Part shown: one piece after another, positions 1 to 5,956 of the stretch
Numbering within the stretch: position 1 is the first letter of the stretch
How the letters are laid out: each line of letters starts with the position of its first letter
Origin: Oscillospiraceae bacterium
GTDB lineage: Bacteria; Bacillota_A; Clostridia; Oscillospirales; Ruminococcaceae
Assembly: GCA_017523995.1 (NCBI GenBank)
Contig: JAFWUX010000119.1
Coordinates: 1 to 11,064, forward strand
DNA length: 11,064 bases
Direction of reading: 5' to 3'
Position numbers and translations under genes: made by a program
The notes under the pieces: generated by a model
Database searches by the model: none
What the model saw: only the letters and a program-made list of their open reading frames with translations
Told to the model about the DNA's origin: nothing

Positions 1-1
1 G

Positions 2-61
2 AGAACCTTAGGGAGAGGGGAGACCCGAGCGCAGCGAGGACTTCCCTCTCCCTATGGTTCT
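2..61. repeat. Long imperfect hairpin at left window edge
   Basis: Positions 2-22 and 41-61 are inverted repeats of 21 bases with two mismatches, around an 18-base loop (23-40). The arms pair AGAACC with GGTTCT and TAGGGAGAGGG with CCCTCTCCCTA. No gene is visible next to it inside the window. It may be the end of a terminator or of another intergenic palindromic repeat whose remainder lies left of the window. It has no obvious T-run on either strand, so the terminator reading is weak. It shares no clear sequence with the other repeats here. Confidence 0.6.
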
Positions 62-168
62 TCCCCTCGCATTCGCGCCCCGCGCCCAGTAAAAATAAAC
101 ATTCGGACAAAGGATACAGAACAAGGAACGGAAAAAGTGAATAGTGAAAAACGAAAAGATAAATGTAT
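62..168. other. Intergenic, no gene seen
   Basis: This is an AT-leaning stretch after the edge hairpin. Open frames through it translate to low-complexity or repeat-derived peptides and have no ribosome binding site. I see no promoter I would defend. Confidence 0.5.
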
Positions 169-208
169 AAGCCGCCAAATCATCGCATTTACGCTGATTT
201 GGCGGCTT
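169..208 (-). terminator. GCCGC-type hairpin, likely terminator of the eamA-nhaC operon
   Basis: There is a perfect 14-bp stem (169-182 with 195-208) and a 12-base loop. On the minus strand the loop reads GCGTAAATGCG and the stem is AAGCCGCC.../...GGCGGCTT. It lies about 90 nt past the nhaC stop and is followed on the minus strand by a T-rich but interrupted tract (CTTATACATTTATCTTTT). The same stem-loop, with a compensating base-pair change, lies after the cytidylate-kinase-like gene (3054-3093), and a related one lies after the flippase (10828-10861). This points to a recurring terminator or 3'-end protecting hairpin. It is the distal part of element B. Confidence 0.7.
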
Positions 209-297
209 TCTTCTATCCGTATATAAAAATGGGGTCTGGGGCACAGTTTGCGCAGCAACACTGTAAGTCCCACATTACAAATCCGTCGGAGACACCT
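169..297 (-). repeat. Element B, copy 1: composite 3'-end repeat at nhaC
   Basis: Read on the minus strand, there is a 25-base head (297-273) that matches 10734-10758 at 23 positions. Both differences are transitions. A variable palindromic core (272-242) follows, whose stem pairs ACAGTGTTGC with GCAAACTGT around a bulged G. The tail block (241-222) contains CCCCAGACCCCAT and is nearly the same as 10795-10814. The GCCGC/CGTAAATG hairpin completes the element. The head includes a TTTGTAATG stop context and would encode VSPTDL-stop, the same ending style as the flippase (VSPMDL-stop). In nhaC this frame is no longer used, because a 23-bp tandem duplication just upstream shifted it. Confidence 0.65.
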
Positions 298-327
298 TTT
301 TCACTCCGTCGGAGACGCCTTTTTCCC
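282..327 (-). repeat. 23-bp tandem duplication at the 3' end of nhaC
   Basis: Positions 282-304 and 305-327 are adjacent 23-base copies with two differences. Each reads AAAAAGGYGTCTCCGACGGA on the minus strand. Because 23 is not a multiple of three, the duplication changes the reading frame. The antiporter now ends KKASPTE-stop inside the first unit, while the second unit in the other frame would give KKVSPTDL-stop. The effect on the protein is limited to its last few cytosolic residues. Confidence 0.8.
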
Positions 328-1941
328 GCGGTTCAGCATGCGGATGCACCAGAGGACGCCGAACATCAGGAGCAGGCTGACGCCGAGCACAACAAACACA
401 TTCTGGACAAAGCCCGCAATCAGATATCCCACCGCGCAGACGCCCGCGACCGTAAACGCATAGGGCAGCTGCGTCGAGACATGGTTGACATGGTCGCACT
501 GGGCGCCGGTCGATGCCATAATCGTGGTATCGGAGATCGGGGAGCAGTGGTCGCCGCAGACCGCGCCTGCGAGACATGCCGAGATGCAGATAATGACCAT
601 CGGCGGAATGACACCGGTCTCTGCGGTTGTGGCAAGCTGCGTCGAGAACACACCCGTGACAATCGGGATCAGGATGCCGAATGTACCCCACGAGGTACCC
701 GTCGCAAATGCGAGACCGACCGCGACTACAAACAGAATCGCCGGCAGCAGAATCTGGACGCTGCGCGCGCCCTCCACAACGCCGGAGACAAACTCGCCTG
801 CGGCAAGCAGTCCGGTCATGGTCTTGAGCGTCCATGCAAAGGTCAGGATCAGGATCGCCGGAACCATCTGCTTGAATCCGTCTGCAATGGAATCCATGCA
901 CTCGGTAAAGCTCAGGACGCGGCGGCAGAGGAAATACAGGATAATGATGATCAGTGCGCCGAGCGAGCCGATTGCAAGACCGAACGAGGCGTCGCAATCC
1001 GCGAATGCATCCATGAGGTCCACGCCGTCGAAGAATCCGCCGGTGTAGATCATGCCGATGACGCAGAGCACGATCAGCAGCACAACCGGCAGAATCAGGT
1101 CAATGACTTTGCCGCGCGTATGCGTGGGTTTTGCATCCTCGGGATAGACCTTGCTGCGCGATGTGAACAGATCGCCCTTTTTCGCGTTGTCCTCATGCGT
1201 TTTCATCGGGCCGTAATCCACATCGCTGAGGGCGATGAAGATCACCATGAGCAGCGTGAGCAGCGCATAGAGATTGTAGGGAATCGTGCGGATGAACAGC
1301 GAAATGCCGTTGACGCCGTCCACGGTGCCCGCGACCGCTGCCGCCCACGAGGAGATCGGTGCGATGATGCAGACCGGTGCTGCTGTCGCGTCGATCAGAT
1401 AGGCGAGCTTCGAGCGCGAAACCTGATGCTTATCCGTGACAGGGCGCATGACCGAGCCGACGGTCAGGCAGTTGAAGTAATCGTCTACAAAGATCAGCAC
1501 GCCGAGCAGAAATGTCGAAAGACATGCACCTGCGCGCGTTTTGATATGTGCAGAAGCCCATTCGCCGTATGCGCGGCTGCCGCCTGCCTTGTTCATCAGG
1601 ACAACGATGATGCCGAGCACAACGAGAAACACCAGAATGCCGACATTGTAGGAATCCGCGATGTTCGCGATGATGCCGTCCTGCACAACTGCGGTGAACA
1701 TGCCGGTGAAGCCGCCGTCCGTGGCTGCGGCGTAGATCACACCGCCCGTCAGGATGCCGATGAACAGCGAGGAATAGACCTCTTTTGTGATGAGTGCCAG
1801 ACCGATCGCGACGATCGGGGGGAGCAGCGACCAGAGCGAACCGATCGCTCCGCTGAGCGGCGCCTGCATCATACAGCAGATGATAAAGACAACAACGATC
1901 AGCGCAAAAATGATCTTGCTGAGATACTTGTTTTTTTTCAT
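301..1941 (-). CDS. nhaC: NhaC-family Na+/H+ antiporter-type membrane transporter
   Basis: This 546-aa polytopic inner-membrane protein probably exchanges Na+ (or an organic anion or cation) for protons. NhaC-family members include Na+/H+ antiporters and malate-lactate type exchangers, so the exact substrate cannot be read here. Family landmarks are the FVDDYFNCLTVGS segment (about 151-163) with its paired aspartates, IDATAAPVCIIAPISSW (183-199), a GTSWGTFGILIPI helix (415-427), and GDHCSPISDTTIMAS (463-477). Hydrophobic helices run throughout, with a long polar loop near 240-278. I chose the ATG at 1941 because AGGAAGGA sits 6 nt upstream and it forms an ATGA overlap with the upstream exporter's stop. 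A longer in-frame extension to 2025 would run into that exporter and is rejected. The C-terminus KKASPTE results from a small tandem duplication. Length is slightly above the usual 450-500 aa. Confidence 0.92.
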   Translation of the reverse strand: MKKNKYLSKIIFALIVVVFIICCMMQAPLSGAIGSLWSLLPPIVAIGLALITKEVYSSLFIGILTGGVIYAAATDGGFTGMFTAVVQDGIIANIADSYNVGILVFLVVLGIIVVLMNKAGGSRAYGEWASAHIKTRAGACLSTFLLGVLIFVDDYFNCLTVGSVMRPVTDKHQVSRSKLAYLIDATAAPVCIIAPISSWAAAVAGTVDGVNGISLFIRTIPYNLYALLTLLMVIFIALSDVDYGPMKTHEDNAKKGDLFTSRSKVYPEDAKPTHTRGKVIDLILPVVLLIVLCVIGMIYTGGFFDGVDLMDAFADCDASFGLAIGSLGALIIIILYFLCRRVLSFTECMDSIADGFKQMVPAILILTFAWTLKTMTGLLAAGEFVSGVVEGARSVQILLPAILFVVAVGLAFATGTSWGTFGILIPIVTGVFSTQLATTAETGVIPPMVIICISACLAGAVCGDHCSPISDTTIMASTGAQCDHVNHVSTQLPYAFTVAGVCAVGYLIAGFVQNVFVVLGVSLLLMFGVLWCIRMLNRGKKASPTE

Positions 1942-2858
1942 GGTGATTCCTTCCTGTCTGATAAATTTGCAGAGTGTGCTGTCAGGAGCTGTGCCGCGAT
2001 GACCGCGGCGAAAACGAGTGCGCATCCGGCGAATTCCGCGCCGCTGAGATGCTCGTGCAGAATCAGCCAGCCGGAGAGCGCCGCAAAGACCGATTCCAGA
2101 CTCATCAGCAGCGTTGCGAGCGTCGTGGGCGTTTCGCGCTGCCCGAGAATCTGGAATGTGTAGGCGACACCGCTGGACATGATACCCGCATAGAGGATTG
2201 TGCCCTTTGCCGCGAGGATGCTGTGCAGATCCGGATGCTCAAATAGCAGCATGACCGCTGTCATCAGGATGCCCGCTGTGAAAAACTGGATGCAGGACAT
2301 CGCCATGCCGTCCGCCTGCTGTTCGCAGAAGTGATCGACCGTCAGGATGTGGACGGCAAAGAACAGCGCACAGCCGAGCATCAGCAGATCGCCGCGGTTG
2401 ACGGTGAATCCGCCGCGGACACAGAGCAGCCAGAATCCCGCGACTGCCGCTGCCACACAGAACCAGATCGCTTTTGGCGGGCGGCGGTGCAGAAACACCG
2501 ATATCAGCGGGACGATCACAACATACAGCGCTGTGACAAATCCCGCTTTGCCTGCGGTTGTCAGCACGATGCCGCATTGCTGCAGCGAGCTCGCGAGAAA
2601 GAGCACCGCGCCGCAGCAGATGCCGCCCAGAACGGTTGCTTTGCGGTTGAACGCGGGCGGCTTTTCCCTGCTGTGCCTGCGCCCGAGCCGGAATCCGAAG
2701 ATCACCGGAATCAGCACGAGACCGCCGATCAGGGTGCGGATTGCGTTGTAGGTGAACGGCTCGACATATTGCATGCCCTCACTCTGTGCGACAAAGGCGG
2801 TTCCCCAGATAATTGCGGCTGTCAGCAAAAGCAGACTGCCGCGCAGACGTTTGAACAT
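1938..2858 (-). CDS. EamA/DMT superfamily permease
   Basis: This 306-aa, roughly ten-helix membrane protein belongs to the drug/metabolite transporter superfamily, typically exporters of amino acids, nucleosides or other metabolites. The substrate cannot be assigned. Two EamA repeats are visible. The first starts with AAIIWGTAFVAQ (14-25) and includes TAGKAGFVTALYVVIVPL (101-118). The second begins near 155 and ends with LESVFAALSGWLILHEHLS (254-272), the hallmark C-terminal repeat motif. The start at 2858 has ACAGGAG 8 nt upstream. The stop overlaps the antiporter's start by 4 nt (ATGA), so the two are probably translationally coupled. A good promoter lies at 2916-2944. The C-terminal tail (after 292) is polar and variable. 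Confidence 0.93.
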   Translation of the reverse strand: MFKRLRGSLLLLTAAIIWGTAFVAQSEGMQYVEPFTYNAIRTLIGGLVLIPVIFGFRLGRRHSREKPPAFNRKATVLGGICCGAVLFLASSLQQCGIVLTTAGKAGFVTALYVVIVPLISVFLHRRPPKAIWFCVAAAVAGFWLLCVRGGFTVNRGDLLMLGCALFFAVHILTVDHFCEQQADGMAMSCIQFFTAGILMTAVMLLFEHPDLHSILAAKGTILYAGIMSSGVAYTFQILGQRETPTTLATLLMSLESVFAALSGWLILHEHLSGAEFAGCALVFAAVIAAQLLTAHSANLSDRKESP

Positions 2859-2880
2859 GAATGCAGCTCCTGTTTGCTGC

Positions 2881-2897
2881 CGGATCAGCCCGATCCG
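2881..2897 (-). other. Leader hairpin upstream of the DMT permease
   Basis: CGGATC (2881-2886) and GATCCG (2892-2897) form a 6-bp stem with a 5-nt loop. It lies within the predicted roughly 50-nt leader, ahead of the ACAGGAG ribosome binding site. It could modestly influence mRNA stability. No riboswitch-like conservation is recognised. Confidence 0.35.
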
Positions 2898-2915
2898 ACA
2901 GAATTCGATATTCTT

Positions 2916-2944
2916 ATTTTAACATAATCTCAGATGAAAGGCAA
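2916..2944 (-). promoter_or_regulatory. Sigma-A type promoter of the DMT permease-nhaC operon
   Basis: On the minus strand a -35 TTGCCT (2944-2939) and a -10 TAAAAT (2921-2916) are separated by exactly 17 nt, with a TG extended -10. The predicted start is near 2909, giving a leader of about 50 nt. Confidence 0.7.
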
Positions 2945-3053
2945 GCTATCATGCGGATTTTCGCATCATGCACAAATCGGGGCGGGCGAATTTGGACGAT
3001 ATGACAGATAATTCGCAGAGCATCGGAATCCGGATTGTGCGCGGAAAATGACG
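2945..3053. other. Intergenic, no gene seen
   Basis: The stretch between the permease promoter and the terminator of the cytidylate-kinase-like gene holds only a small hairpin (ATGCG gatttt CGCAT, about 2950-2965). No open frame here has a ribosome binding site. Confidence 0.4.
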
Positions 3054-3093
3054 AAGCCGCCGAATCAACGCATTTACGCTGATTCAGCGGCTT
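3054..3093 (-). terminator. GCCGC-type hairpin after the cytidylate-kinase-like gene
   Basis: A 14-position stem (3054-3067 with 3080-3093, one C-A mismatch) closes a 12-base loop reading GCGTAAATGCG on the minus strand. It starts 18 nt past the stop at 3111. It is nearly identical to the hairpin at 169-208. The A-T pair at 177/200 there is a G-C pair here (3062/3085), so pairing is conserved. The following T-tract is weak (CTTCGTCATTTT). Confidence 0.6.
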
Positions 3094-3110
3094 TCGATTG
3101 CCTGCATCTT

Positions 3111-3719
3111 TTATGCGTGCTTGATGAGCTCGATCAGGATGCTTGTGACCGTCTCAATGCCGAGCTTTCCGGTATTGAGGATCAGGTGGTAATTGGAGCT
3201 TGCGCCCCATTCCAGACCGGTGTAGTAATTATAATGCCGGCGCCGCTGCTTATCGTGGCGGCTGACGATCGAATACGCTTTCTCCGGCGGGACATCGTAC
3301 TGTTCGATTGCGCGCTTGACGCGGAAGTCCATATCCGCCGTGATAAACACGCTGAACAGGCTCGGGTGGTCGCGCAGGATATAATCCGCACATCGCCCGA
3401 CGAACACCGCGGAGGGGTGCTCGTTTGCGAGCTTTGTGATGATCTTGCTCTGCGTCAGAAAGACGTAATCCTGCGGCAGTGCCTCGGTCTCCGCAAAGGG
3501 GGAGTAGGGGCCTGCGACTGCGATGTTATAGAGGAACGAATTGGTCATGCGCTCCTCATTCTCCTGAATGAACTTGGTCGAATAGCCGCACTGATCGGCG
3601 GTCATGTCGATGAGCTTGCGGTCAAAAACGGGCAGTTCGAGCCGGTCAGAGATGTTCTGCGCGATCTCTCTGCCGCCGCTGCCGTATTCTCGGCTAATGG
3701 AAATCAGCATCGGTTTCAT
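3111..3719 (-). CDS. Cytidylate kinase-like family P-loop protein
   Basis: This 202-aa cytosolic protein is of the cytidylate-kinase-like family (Pfam 'Cytidylate_kin2' type), distinct from canonical Cmk. Many Clostridia carry several copies, and their physiological substrate is generally unknown. The N-terminus ISISREYGSGGREIA (6-20) carries the nucleotide-binding loop. Also visible are VFDRKLI (31-37), VFVGRCADYIL (105-115), FSVFITADMDFRVKR (122-136), a lid-like basic segment DKQRRRHYNYY (156-166) and the C-terminal NYHLILNTGKLGIE (176-189). Length fits the family (about 200 aa). The ATG at 3719 has AAAGAGGA 6 nt upstream. It is monocistronic, with its own consensus promoter diverging from rpsF. 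A nucleoside monophosphate kinase activity is inferred from the fold only. Confidence 0.88.
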   Translation of the reverse strand: MKPMLISISREYGSGGREIAQNISDRLELPVFDRKLIDMTADQCGYSTKFIQENEERMTNSFLYNIAVAGPYSPFAETEALPQDYVFLTQSKIITKLANEHPSAVFVGRCADYILRDHPSLFSVFITADMDFRVKRAIEQYDVPPEKAYSIVSRHDKQRRRHYNYYTGLEWGASSNYHLILNTGKLGIETVTSILIELIKHA

Positions 3720-3797
3720 AGTGCGTCCTCTTTTCTTCGGGAATCAGGCGGTCGGGTTGATGTTTTTGTATCTGCTTGATTTTGTTTGCCTGCTTCT

Positions 3798-3826
3798 ATT
3801 ATAACAGAGCTTTTCCGATTTGTCAA
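3798..3826 (-). promoter_or_regulatory. Consensus promoter of the cytidylate-kinase-like gene
   Basis: On the minus strand TTGACA (3826-3821) and TATAAT (3803-3798) are separated by 17 nt with a TG extended -10. Both boxes are perfect consensus. The predicted start is near 3791, giving a leader of about 70 nt. Confidence 0.85.
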
Positions 3827-3916
3827 TAGAAAACTGATATTCCGTCTATCATTTTTATGCAATCCGCACACGGCGCGGAAACGGCAAAGATTCTTTGAAA
3901 AAAATCCGATTTGCTC

Positions 3917-3945
3917 TTGACAAATCCGCCGTTTTCTGATAAAAT
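3917..3945 (+). promoter_or_regulatory. Consensus promoter of rpsF-ssb-rpsR
   Basis: TTGACA (3917-3922), a 17-nt spacer and TAAAAT (3940-3945) with a TG extended -10. The predicted start is at 3951/3952, exactly at the base of the GGTACGG hairpin. It diverges from the promoter at 3798-3826, with about 90 nt between the two -35 boxes. Confidence 0.85.
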
Positions 3946-3950
3946 AGTAA

Positions 3951-4041
3951 GGTACGGTTTGTCCGTACCAAGCGGCGAAAGCCGATTCCTTGTCCGTCCG
4001 GAGAAACGGACGGGCTTTATCCAGAAGGAGGTGTATCAAAC
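3951..4041 (+). promoter_or_regulatory. Structured 5' leader of rpsF operon (candidate S6:S18 autoregulatory leader)
   Basis: Three stems occur in about 65 nt: GGTACGG/CCGTACC (3951-3957, 3963-3969) at the 5' end; CGGC-GAAA-GCCG (3973-3984), flanked by CAAG/CTTG (3969-3972, 3989-3992); and a 9-bp GTCCGTCCG/CGGACGGGC stem (3992-4000, 4007-4015) followed by CTTTAT. The ribosome binding site AAGGAGG ends at 4031. In many bacteria the S6:S18 complex binds an rpsF leader that mimics its 16S rRNA site, with a conserved CCG. A CCG is present at 3982-3984, but I cannot confirm a match to the known motif. The last stem could alternatively act as a weak attenuator. Confidence 0.45.
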
Positions 4042-4335
4042 ATGGCGAAGAAATCTGCAAGCTACGAACTGATGGTTGTGATCAGCCTCAGCAAGGGTGA
4101 GGAGGCAGTCCAGAATATCTGGGCAAAGATCAAGGCCCTCATCGAAAAGAATGCAGAGCTCGGCGAGGTTGATGAGTGGGGTAAGCGTAAGCTGGCATAC
4201 CCGATCAACTACGAGACCGATGCATACTACATCGTGGCAGGCTTCACATCCACTCCGGATTTCCCGGCAGAGCTGGATCGTGTCCTGAACATCACGGACG
4301 GTGTGCTGCGCTCCATGATCACGGTCACGGAGTAA
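4042..4335 (+). CDS. rpsF: 30S ribosomal protein S6
   Basis: This 97-aa protein has the normal length and begins MAKKSASYELMVVIS. S6 pairs with S18 on the central domain of 16S rRNA during 30S platform assembly. The sequence has the family pattern: YELMVVIS (8-15), GEVDEWGKRKLAYPINYETDAYYIVAGF (41-68, containing WGKRKLAYPI) and a C-terminal LNITDGVLRSMIT. The ATG at 4042 has AAGGAGG 10 nt upstream. It is the first gene of the classic S6-SSB-S18 operon; ssb follows after 28 nt. It is likely under autogenous control through the leader. Confidence 0.97.
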   Translation: MAKKSASYELMVVISLSKGEEAVQNIWAKIKALIEKNAELGEVDEWGKRKLAYPINYETDAYYIVAGFTSTPDFPAELDRVLNITDGVLRSMITVTE

Positions 4336-4363
4336 GATTCCAAGATCAAAGGAGGTTCGCTTT

Positions 4364-4921
4364 ATGCTGAACAAGGTTATTTTGATGGGACGTCTTGTCG
4401 CTGATCCCGAGTTCCGGCAGACGACCTCCGGCATTCCGGTTTGCCGGATACGCATTGCCATTGACCGTCCTTATCGCAAAGATCAGGAACGGCAGGCAGA
4501 TTTTATCAATGTGACATGCTGGAGAAATACCGCTGAGTTTGTCTCGCGCTATTTCAACAAGGGCAAGATGATTATTGTGGAGGGCAGCCTTCGCAATAAT
4601 GACTATACCGATAACAACGGTGTAAAGCACTACAGCATGGATGTGCAGGCTGACAATGTCAGCTTCGGCGAATCCAAGGGCGCTTCGCAGGGCGGCGGCG
4701 ATTATGCCGGCGGTCCGCAGGGCGGCTACGGCGGCGGATATGCTCCGCAGGGCGGCGGCTATCAGCAGCAGGGCGGTTACGCACCGCAGGGCGGCTATCA
4801 GAATGCCCCGGCTCCTGCTCCGGCAGCTCCGCGTCCCGCAGCACCGGCTCAGGATGCGCTTTCCATTGGTGAAATCGGTGAATTTGAAGAAATCCTCAGC
4901 GACGGAGAAGTTCCGTTCTAA
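4364..4921 (+). CDS. ssb: Single-stranded DNA-binding protein
   Basis: This 185-aa SSB forms homotetramers coating single-stranded DNA in replication, recombination and repair. The N-terminal OB-fold (1 to about 103) carries MLNKVILMGRL, a DFINVTCWRNTAEFV strand with Trp53 and IIVEGSLRNNDYTDNNGVKHY. A flexible linker (about 104-163) of Gly/Gln/Tyr-rich PQGG-like repeats follows, then an Ala/Pro run. The acidic tip DGEVPF (180-185) is the hook that recruits partner proteins, a variant of the usual DDDIPF. The ribosome binding site AAAGGAGG lies about 7 nt before the start. The length is a little above that of typical Firmicute SSBs because of the expanded linker. It is co-transcribed with rpsF and rpsR, so this is the housekeeping SSB. 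Confidence 0.97.
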   Translation: MLNKVILMGRLVADPEFRQTTSGIPVCRIRIAIDRPYRKDQERQADFINVTCWRNTAEFVSRYFNKGKMIIVEGSLRNNDYTDNNGVKHYSMDVQADNVSFGESKGASQGGGDYAGGPQGGYGGGYAPQGGGYQQQGGYAPQGGYQNAPAPAPAAPRPAAPAQDALSIGEIGEFEEILSDGEVPF

Positions 4922-4951
4922 AATGATTTCCTGAAAAGGAGGGAAATAATC

Positions 4952-5200
4952 ATGCCTATGGATCATGAAAGACCGCAGCGCGGCGGCAAGAGACCGCGCA
5001 GAAAGGTTTGCATGTTCTGCGCTGACAAGGTTCAGAACATCGACTACAAGGATATCAACCGTCTGAAGAAGTGCATGACCGAGCGTGCAAAGATTCTGCC
5101 CCGCAGAGTCACCGGCACCTGTGCATATCATCAGCGTCAGCTGACAACCGCGATCAAGCGCTCCAGATACGTTGCACTGATCCCGTACACTGCTGACTAA
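4952..5200 (+). CDS. rpsR: 30S ribosomal protein S18, zinc-ribbon (C+) form
   Basis: This 82-aa protein is the partner of S6 on the 30S platform. [32 protein letters not shown] spans about 30-61 (contains ILPRRVTG at 48-55), and [16 protein letters not shown] closes the protein. CxxC at 20-23 with C57 and H60 makes a likely zinc-binding set, the C+ form known for a subset of ribosomal proteins. The C- paralogue, used under zinc limitation, is not in this window. The start has AAAAGGAGGG about 8 nt upstream, and the gap to ssb is 30 nt. It is the last gene of the operon and is followed by a terminator hairpin at 5222. Confidence 0.97.
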   Translation: MPMDHERPQRGGKRPRRKVCMFCADKVQNIDYKDINRLKKCMTERAKILPRRVTGTCAYHQRQLTTAIKRSRYVALIPYTAD

Positions 5201-5221
5201 TCGGATCATCCGGTTTACAAG

Positions 5222-5262
5222 AAGCCGCTTCAATTGCGTGATGCATTTGGAGCGGCTTTTCG
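5222..5262 (+). terminator. Rho-independent terminator of rpsF-ssb-rpsR
   Basis: AAGCCGCT (5222-5229) pairs with AGCGGCTT (5251-5258), with a further CAA/TTG pair inside after a mismatch, and is followed by TTTTCGTCT. It starts 21 nt past the rpsR stop. The GCCGC/GCGGC stem resembles the other hairpins in this window, but the loop lacks the CGTAAATG core. Confidence 0.8.
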
Positions 5263-5293
5263 TCTGCGCGCGAAAAACGGAGATGCATATAAG

Positions 5294-5324
5294 AACAGCC
5301 GGAGATTTGTCCTCTCCGGCTGTT
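5294..5324 (-). terminator. Terminator of the mazG-HU-rqcP transcript
   Basis: A perfect 11-bp stem AACAGCCGGAG / CTCCGGCTGTT (5294-5304, 5314-5324) closes a 9-nt loop 39 nt past the rqcP stop. The minus-strand sequence after it is T-rich (CTTATAT). With the terminator at 5222 it separates converging transcripts. Confidence 0.8.
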
Positions 5325-5362
5325 GTTCGCTTGAATCTCAATCTGCAAGTATCGGGGCAGAT

Positions 5363-5605
5363 TCACGGTTCAACCGTATAAAGCGTCGCTGCCTCTTCCT
5401 TTTTGACAACCTCGGAAACAGCGGCAACACGCACCTTCATGGTTCTCTGCCCGAAGGCAATCTCGATCAGATCCCCGATCTTGACATCATAGGAGGCACG
5501 CGCAGGCTTCCCGTTGACGGAGACGCGCCCCGCGTCGCAAGCTTCATTGGCGACGGTTCTGCGCTTCATCAGGCGGGAGACCTTCAGGTATTTATCCAGT
5601 CTCAT
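5363..5605 (-). CDS. rqcP: S4-domain ribosome-associated quality control factor RqcP (YabO)
   Basis: This small 80-aa S4 RNA-binding protein belongs to the RqcP/YabO (Hsp15-like) family. In B. subtilis RqcP binds stalled 50S-peptidyl-tRNA complexes and works with RqcH to add alanine tails to stalled nascent chains. The sequence keeps the family start MRLDKYLKVSRLMKRRT, including conserved arginines at 2 and 15/16, then RVSVNGKPARASYDVKIGD (27-45) and a C-terminal EEAATLYTV. The ATG overlaps the HU stop by one base (TAATG), and AAGGAAG lies about 13 nt upstream inside the HU gene, so expression is probably coupled to HU. The expected downstream genes yabP and yabQ are missing; a terminator follows instead. 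The assignment relies on close resemblance to B. subtilis YabO and on gene order. Confidence 0.92.
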   Translation of the reverse strand: MRLDKYLKVSRLMKRRTVANEACDAGRVSVNGKPARASYDVKIGDLIEIAFGQRTMKVRVAAVSEVVKKEEAATLYTVEP

Positions 5606-5880
5606 TATTTGTTAACAGCTTCCTTCAGTGCTTTGGAGGCGCGGAAAGCGGGTGCTTTCTTTGCCGGCGTGGTCATGGGCTTGCCGGTACGCGGATTCTT
5701 GGTCTCCTTTGCCTTTCTCTCGTGGATTTCAAACGTCCCGAGACCGGTCAGGTGTACCTTTTCACCGGCAATCAGCGATTCAACGATGACAGATGTGACA
5801 AGCTCAAGTGCATCATCTGCCTCTTTTCTGGTGCAGTTACCCTTCTGCGCCAGTGCAGTAATCAGTTCAATTTTGGTCAT
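5605..5880 (-). CDS. hup: HU-family DNA-binding protein
   Basis: This 91-aa nucleoid protein of normal HU length acts as a dimer that bends DNA. It begins MTKIELITALAQKGNCTRKEAD, has the dimer-core GLGTFEIHERKAKE (46-59), and the beta-arm NPRTGKP (62-68) whose proline intercalates into DNA, ending APAFRASKALKEAVNK. I chose the ATG at 5880 because GGAGG lies 8 nt upstream. A GTG at 5895 would overlap that site. The gene sits 76 nt after mazG and overlaps rqcP by 1 nt. A hairpin in the mazG-hup gap (5924-5946) may separate expression levels. HU between mazG and yabO is common in Clostridia. Confidence 0.96.
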   Translation of the reverse strand: MTKIELITALAQKGNCTRKEADDALELVTSVIVESLIAGEKVHLTGLGTFEIHERKAKETKNPRTGKPMTTPAKKAPAFRASKALKEAVNK

Positions 5881-5923
5881 TGTTAGATCCTCCACATTGC
5901 ATCTCTATTGTGTGTTATTTTAC

Positions 5924-5946
5924 AGCGCGTTGGTTTGGTACGCGCT
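5924..5946 (-). other. Hairpin in the mazG-hup gap
   Basis: AGCGCGT (5924-5930) pairs with ACGCGCT (5940-5946) around a 9-nt loop, directly after the mazG stop at 5957. On the minus strand it is followed by GTAAAATAAC, not a T-run, so it is not a classic terminator. It could protect the downstream HU-rqcP message or act as a processing site. TAAAAT resembles a -10 box, but I find no -35 box at proper spacing. Confidence 0.45.
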
Positions 5947-5956
5947 TGTAAAACGA

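Noticed and set aside
163..2163. 666-aa plus-strand open frame across the antiporter
   Set aside because: It is antisense to a clearly conserved membrane protein. Its translation is Arg/Asp/His/Cys-rich with no domain, and its first residues come from the hairpin repeat.
4680..4845. Repeat array in the ssb linker
   Set aside because: The GGCGG/CAGGGCGG repetition encodes the Gly/Gln-rich disordered linker common in SSBs. It is not a CRISPR or independent DNA repeat.
5881..5895. GTG start giving HU five more residues
   Set aside because: It overlaps the GGAGG that serves the ATG at 5880, and 91 aa is the normal HU length.
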